Made by a program: the position numbers and the translations under genes
In this document: positions 59,772 to 64,000 of the stretch, piece after piece
Layout: each line of letters begins with the position of its first letter
How positions within the stretch are numbered: the first letter of the stretch is position 1
Notes under the pieces: model-generated
The model's database searches: none
The model's input: the letters and a program-made list of their open reading frames with translations, nothing else
What the model was told of the DNA's origin: nothing
Assembly: GCA_019009955.1 (NCBI GenBank)
Contig: CM032228.1
Coordinates: 259,280,001 to 259,344,000 of the forward strand
From: Riptortus pedestris
Taxonomy: Eukaryota; Arthropoda; Insecta; Hemiptera; Alydidae
Direction: 5' to 3'
DNA length: 64,000 bases

Positions 59772-61702
59772 CATTGATGAGATTGGGATGTATACAGCAC
59801 ACCAAATAGGAAGGAGTGAGAGTGGAGAGAAGCACTTTATTTGGGCAGGCATTGGACTGGGATGTATACAGCATAACGAATAGGAAGGGATGAGAGCGGG
59901 GAGAAGCACTTTATTTGGGCAGGCATTGGACTGGGATGTATACAGCACACCGAATAGGAAGGGGTGAGAGTGGGGAGAAGCACTTTATTTGGGCAGGCAT
60001 TGGATTGGGATGTATACAGCATAACGAATAGGAAGGGGTGAGAGTGGGAAGAAGCACCTTATTTGGGCAGGCATTGGATTGGGATGTATACAGCACACCG
60101 AATAGGAAGGGGTGAGAGTGGGGAGAAGCACTTTATTTGGGCAGGCATTGGATTGGGATGTATACAGCACACCGAATAGGAAGGGGTGAGAGTGGGGAGA
60201 AGCACTTTATTTGGGCAGGCATTGGATTGGGATGTATACAGCACACCGAATAGGAAGGGGTGAGAGTGGGGAGAAGCACTTTATTTGGGCAGGCATTGGA
60301 TTGGGATGTATACAGCACACCGAATAGGAAGGGGTGAGAGTTGGGAGAAGCACTTTATTTGGGCAGGCATTGGATTGGGATGTATACAGCACGCCGAATA
60401 GGAAGGAGTGAGAGTTGGGAGAAGCACTTCTTTAGGGCAGGCATTGGATTGGGTTGTATACAGCACGCCGAATAGGAAGGGGTGAGAGTTGGGAGAAGCA
60501 CTTTATTTGGGCAGGCATTGGATTGGGATGTATACAGCACACCGAATAGGAAGGGGTGAGAGTGGGGAGAAGCACTTTATTTGGGCAGGCATTGGATTGG
60601 GATGTATACAGCACACCGAATAGGAAGGGGTGAGAGTGGGGAGAAGCACTTTATTTGGGCAGGCATTGGATTGGGATGTATACAGCACACCGAATAGGAA
60701 GGGGTGAGAGTTGGGAGAAGCACTTTATTTGGGCAGGCATTGGTTTGGGATGTATACAGCACACCGAATAGGAAGGGGTGAGAGTGGGGAGAAGCACTTT
60801 ATTTGGGCAGGCATTGGATTGGGATGTATACAGCACACCGAATAGGAAGGGGTGAGAGTGGGGAGAAGCACTTTATTTGGGCAGGCATTGGATTGGGATG
60901 TATACAGCACACCGAATAGGAAGGGGTGAGAGTGGGGAGAAGCACTTTATTTGGGCAGGCATTGGATTGGGATGTATACAGCACACCGAATAGGAAGGGG
61001 TGAGAGTGGGGAGAAGCACTTTATTTGGGCAGGCATTGGATTGGGATGTATACAGCACACCGAATAGGAAGGGGTGAGAGTGGGGAGAAGCACTTTATTT
61101 GGGCAGGCATTGGATTGGGATGTATACAGCACACGGAATAGGAAGGGGTGAGAGTGGGGAGAAGCACTTTATTTGGGCAGGCATTGGATTGGGATGTATA
61201 CAGCACACCGAATAGGAAGGGGTGAGAGTGGGGAGAAGCACTTTATTTGGGCAGGCATTGGATTGGGATGTATACAGCACACCGAATAGGAAGGGGTGAG
61301 AGTGGGGAGAAGCACTTTATTTGGGCAGGCATTGGATTGGGATGTATACAGCACACCGAATAGGAAGGGGTGAGAGTGGGGAGAAGCACTTTATTTGGGC
61401 AGGCATTGGATTGGGATGTATACAGCACACCGAATAGGAAGGGGTGAGAGTGGGGAGAAGCACTTTATTTGGGCAGGCATTGGATTGGGATGTATACAGC
61501 ACACCGAATAGGAAGGGGTGAGAGTGGGGAGAAGCACTTTATTTGGTCAGGCATTAGATTGGGATGTATACGACACACGGAATAGGAAGGGGTGAGAGTG
61601 GGGAGAAGCACTTTATTTGGACAGGCATTGGATTGGGATGTATACAGATCACGGAATAGGAAGGGTTGAGAGTGGGGAGAAGCACTTTCTTTGGGCAGGC
61701 TT
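59772..61702. repeat. 74-bp tandem array, about 26 copies
   Basis: Direct repeats of a 74-bp G-rich unit containing GCATTGGATTGGGATGTATA and GGAGAAGCACTTTATTTGGG. The outer copies on both sides are the most diverged, and the inner ones (60.8-61.5 kb) are almost identical. A ladder of 61-codon minus-strand frames with 74-bp spacing is a by-product. Confidence 0.96.
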
Positions 61703-61927
61703 TTGATATGTATTAATGTATAATTAATTAATAAATAATATTAATATTATATAAATACAATGTATTAATATTGTACGATAATTATATGTGAGGCAATGGC
61801 AACACTGCGTGATACACACGTGTACAGAATAGTATACAATATAAGTTTTAATGGCGAATGTGGTGTTAGCGTCTTCTTATAGTTATTACCTTATACAATA
61901 CATTAAATTGGAGGCACCGGCCAGGAA
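61703..61927 (+). other. Possible 5' LTR edge and primer-binding site of the gypsy element
   Basis: AT-rich sequence, then TGTGAGGCAATGGC at 61787 and ACAATACA ending at 61902, which could be the TG...CA limits of a short or truncated LTR. TTGGAGGCACCGGCCAGG follows at 61908-61925, directly before the gag start, where a tRNA primer-binding site is expected. The second LTR is outside the window, so this cannot be verified. Confidence 0.35.
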
Positions 61928-62730
61928 ATGCCAGAAATTGATGAATTGGTGAATAGTATAAATTTGTTAGTCGCTGCTATGACTAAGACCCATACAGAAG
62001 AGTCCAAATCAATAGGAAATATAAAGTTTGAAAATTTCGATGAAGCGGTGGAAGATTTCGACACGTACATCGAACGTTTGGATGCATACTTCAGAGCCAG
62101 GAATATTCCAGAAGATAAAAAAGGTGATATGTTTGTTACATTAATTGGCCCTAAGTTTTTTACACTTTTAAAACATTTATTACATCCAACATCATACGCT
62201 GAAAAACAATATAGTGAACTAGTTAGCATATTAAAAAAAACATATTAATCCCCCACCGTTAATTATACCGTCTAGGCATACATTTATTAATCGGAAACAA
62301 GCAGAAAACGAATCAATTTCAGATTACATGGCGCACGTGAGACAACTAGCAACGCCTTGCCAGTATGATGGCGTTATGCTGAACACCATTACAAGAAGAG
62401 AAAAAGAATAAGAAAAGTCCTAATTTGAAAAAACCTTGGAAATATCTTTAGCAATCGAAAAGGCAGTAGGTGGAACTGGTAACATCCTTGGTAAAGGTAA
62501 TAATTTAGAAATCAATAAAGTATCTTTTCAAGAAGAGAAAAAGAATAAGAAAAGTCCTAAGACAAATAAATACCAAAATATTAATAATAATTATAATAAA
62601 TTTACTTGCTTAAAATGTGGTAAGAAAGGTCATAAGGCCAATCAATGCCGAATTACTTATAAACTTCATTGTAAATTTTGCAATGTAGATGGGCACCTAG
62701 AAAAGGTGTGTATAAGAAAAAAAATGCATG
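61928..62730 (+). pseudogene. gag remnant of gypsy element (capsid region and two zinc knuckles)
   Basis: Starts at an ATG (MPEIDELVNS) and is open to 62248. A one-base frame change at the A run around 62231-62238 then moves the capsid reading to another frame (SRHTFINRKQAENESISDY, then RQLATPCQYDG). After a rearranged part (about 62380-62430) a further frame carries two zinc knuckles of CX2CX4HX4C form: CLKCGKKGHKANQC at about 62608-62649 and CKFCNVDGHLEKVC at about 62670-62711. Gag binds and packages element RNA. This copy is broken in at least two places. Confidence 0.8.
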
Positions 62731-63988
62731 TTCAGATTCTATTAAAGAAATTTTACCTATTAATAAATTACAATGTGTTTCCAGACGCAACTCTAACTGT
62801 ATTAAAAATTTACATTCGCCTCCGGTATACACCGAAGTTCTAATGAACCATACAAAAGTGTCGTTGGAAGTCGACACAGGTTCACCTGTTACAATAATTG
62901 AATATAATACATTTGCAAACTTGAAGAATACTACATTACAAGAAACTACATCCCTTTTTCGGAGCTACAACAACAAAATTATACGTCCCCGAGGAGAAGC
63001 AATAGTCGAGGTACGTTACAAAAACATTATTAAAAATTTAAAAATGTACGTTGTGGAAGCAAGCTACTCTAATATTATGGGGAGAGACTGGATTAAGGAA
63101 TTATGCGTTCTTGACATTTCTAGAGTAGATTCAATACATTCAGAGCATTCTCTAGAAGAAATACTACAAAAACAGCATGGTACAGCCGGTACAGGGAGTA
63201 CAGGTACAAATACAATTAAAAGCGGATTGTAGGCCAGTTTTCAAAAGAACCCGAGTCGTTCCCTTTGCTTTGAAACCCAAAGTGGAGGAGGAGATTAAAA
63301 GGATGGAAAACGAGGGCATCTTAGTCAAAACAAATACCTCTGATTGGGCCACCCCGGTCGTTCCAGTGGTAAAACCGGATGGAACTATTCGTTTGTGTGC
63401 AGATTATTCTGTCACACTTAATCCTCAGATGGTCGTTCCACAATATCCATTCCCAGGTTTCGAAGAAGTTTCTGCTAAATTATTAAATGCTAAATTTTTT
63501 ACTAAACTTGATGTCAGAACTGCATTTTTACATTTACCTGTTTCAGAGGAAGCTTCCGAGATGTTGACTATTAATACACACATTGGCTTATACAAAGTAA
63601 AAAGGCTACTTTACGGTTTAGCTTCAGCACCTGCTGAATGGCAACGTTTCATTGACCAATTAGTCCAACAAATTCCAGGCGTTGAATTGAAGATGGCAAT
63701 GTACGTCTCAATAAGAGCAAATGTAAATTTCTACAAAAAAAGATTACATATCTGGGGTTTGAAATTTCTGACAAAGGCGTTGGCAAAACTCAAGAAATGA
63801 TTGAAGCCATTCTCAAATGCAGGCGTCCCATTAATGTTACAGAAGTAAAAGCTTTTTTGGGGCTAGTTACATTTTACGCTAAATTTACACCTAATCTTGC
63901 TACAATGGCCGAACCGTTACATAATCTCACAAGAGGTAATGTCACGTTGTGTGGACATCGAGACATACACAAAGTTTCAATAAAATAA
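62717..63988 (+). pseudogene. pol remnant of gypsy element (protease, reverse transcriptase)
   Basis: The protease region carries the active-site motif VDTGSPVT at about 62867-62890, one frame back from gag. Another frame change near 63180-63230 leads to the reverse transcriptase: VKPDGTIRLCADY, then motif A as FFTKLDVRTAF and motif B as LLYGLASAPAEWQ. The segment that should hold the YxDD active site is missing just after IPGVELK (about 63690), and the frame changes there. Later sequence (AFLGLVTFYAKFTPNL, 63851-63898) belongs to the region following RT, and a further frame break occurs near 63945. Not functional. Confidence 0.85.
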
Positions 63989-64000
63989 AAAAATGAAATT

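Larger units (their letters stand above)
61787..64000 (+). mobile_element. Degraded Ty3/gypsy LTR retrotransposon, 5' part, runs off the window
   Basis: Order of recognisable parts: possible LTR edge, gag, two CCHC zinc knuckles, aspartic protease, reverse transcriptase and the start of the tether/RNase H region. This gag-pol order with this RT type is that of Ty3/gypsy elements. Several frame breaks, a 32-bp internal duplication and loss of the RT active-site segment show it is inactive. No envelope or integrase is visible before the window ends. Confidence 0.85.

Noticed and set aside
59745..61502. Ladder of 61-codon minus-strand genes every 74 bp
   Set aside because: Same cause: stops recur once per three 74-bp units.
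2620..61702. CRISPR array
   Set aside because: Repeats are directly head to tail with no unique spacers, the organism is eukaryotic, and there are no cas genes.
1..64000. tRNA or rRNA genes
   Set aside because: I looked for box B-like GGTTCGAATCC words and rRNA-like conserved sequence and found none convincing.

Overview
The window looks like insect nuclear DNA, probably from a large AT-rich and repeat-rich genome. The evidence is spliced genes with GT-AG introns, an arthropod-type cuticular protein gene, a Vsx-class homeobox gene, LINE and Ty3/gypsy remnants, and many TA microsatellites. I cannot name the species. Hemiptera is only a guess.

The dominant content is tandem repeat DNA. I count 17 separate head-to-tail arrays with unit lengths 16, 21, 27, 28, 29, 41, 43 (two arrays), 46, 52, 53, 60, 65, 73, 74, 94 and 132 bp. 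Together they cover about 32 kb, half the window, and no unit is clearly a simple copy of another. Nearly all long open reading frames are by-products of these arrays and should not be annotated as proteins.

Two genes are well supported, both on the + strand. (1) The 3' part of a Vsx (visual system homeobox / Chx10-like) transcription factor gene. Its exon at 13125-13299 carries the end of the homeodomain plus the CVC domain, and its terminal coding exon is at 23613-23926. They are joined by a 10.3-kb intron that is about 40% tandem arrays. The first three quarters of the homeodomain must lie upstream of the window or in sequence I could not recognise. A long AT-rich 3' UTR probably follows, to about 26.3 or 26.9 kb. 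(2) A small secreted cuticular protein gene with a TATA box at 55416, a 12-nt first coding exon (55467-55478), a 3.7-kb intron and a second coding exon at 59169-59522. It sits between a 12-kb chain of five abutting arrays upstream and a 74-bp array downstream.

Mobile elements: a family with a palindromic end (here family 1; about eight full or partial copies), a family with internal ~298-bp repeats and (TA)n at both ends (family 2; four copies), two fragments of LINE RNase H regions (839-953 minus; 28258-29308 plus), and the 5' part of a degraded Ty3/gypsy element running off the right edge (from about 61.79 kb).

Layout: 0-2.6 kb minisatellite, LINE and family 1 debris; 2.6-6.5 kb 53-bp array; 6.5-10.8 kb mixed repeats; 10.8-12.6 kb 132-bp array; 13.1-26.9 kb Vsx 3' region; 28.2-29.3 kb LINE; 31-36.5 kb 94- and 52-bp arrays; 36.5-38.1 kb family 2; 38.2-41 kb 28-bp array; 41-43.1 kb family 1; 43.2-55.2 kb five-array chain; 55.4-59.6 kb cuticular gene; 59.8-61.7 kb 74-bp array; 61.8-64 kb gypsy remnant. 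I found no self-contained novel gene system. The unusual signal is the density, diversity and abutment of the arrays.
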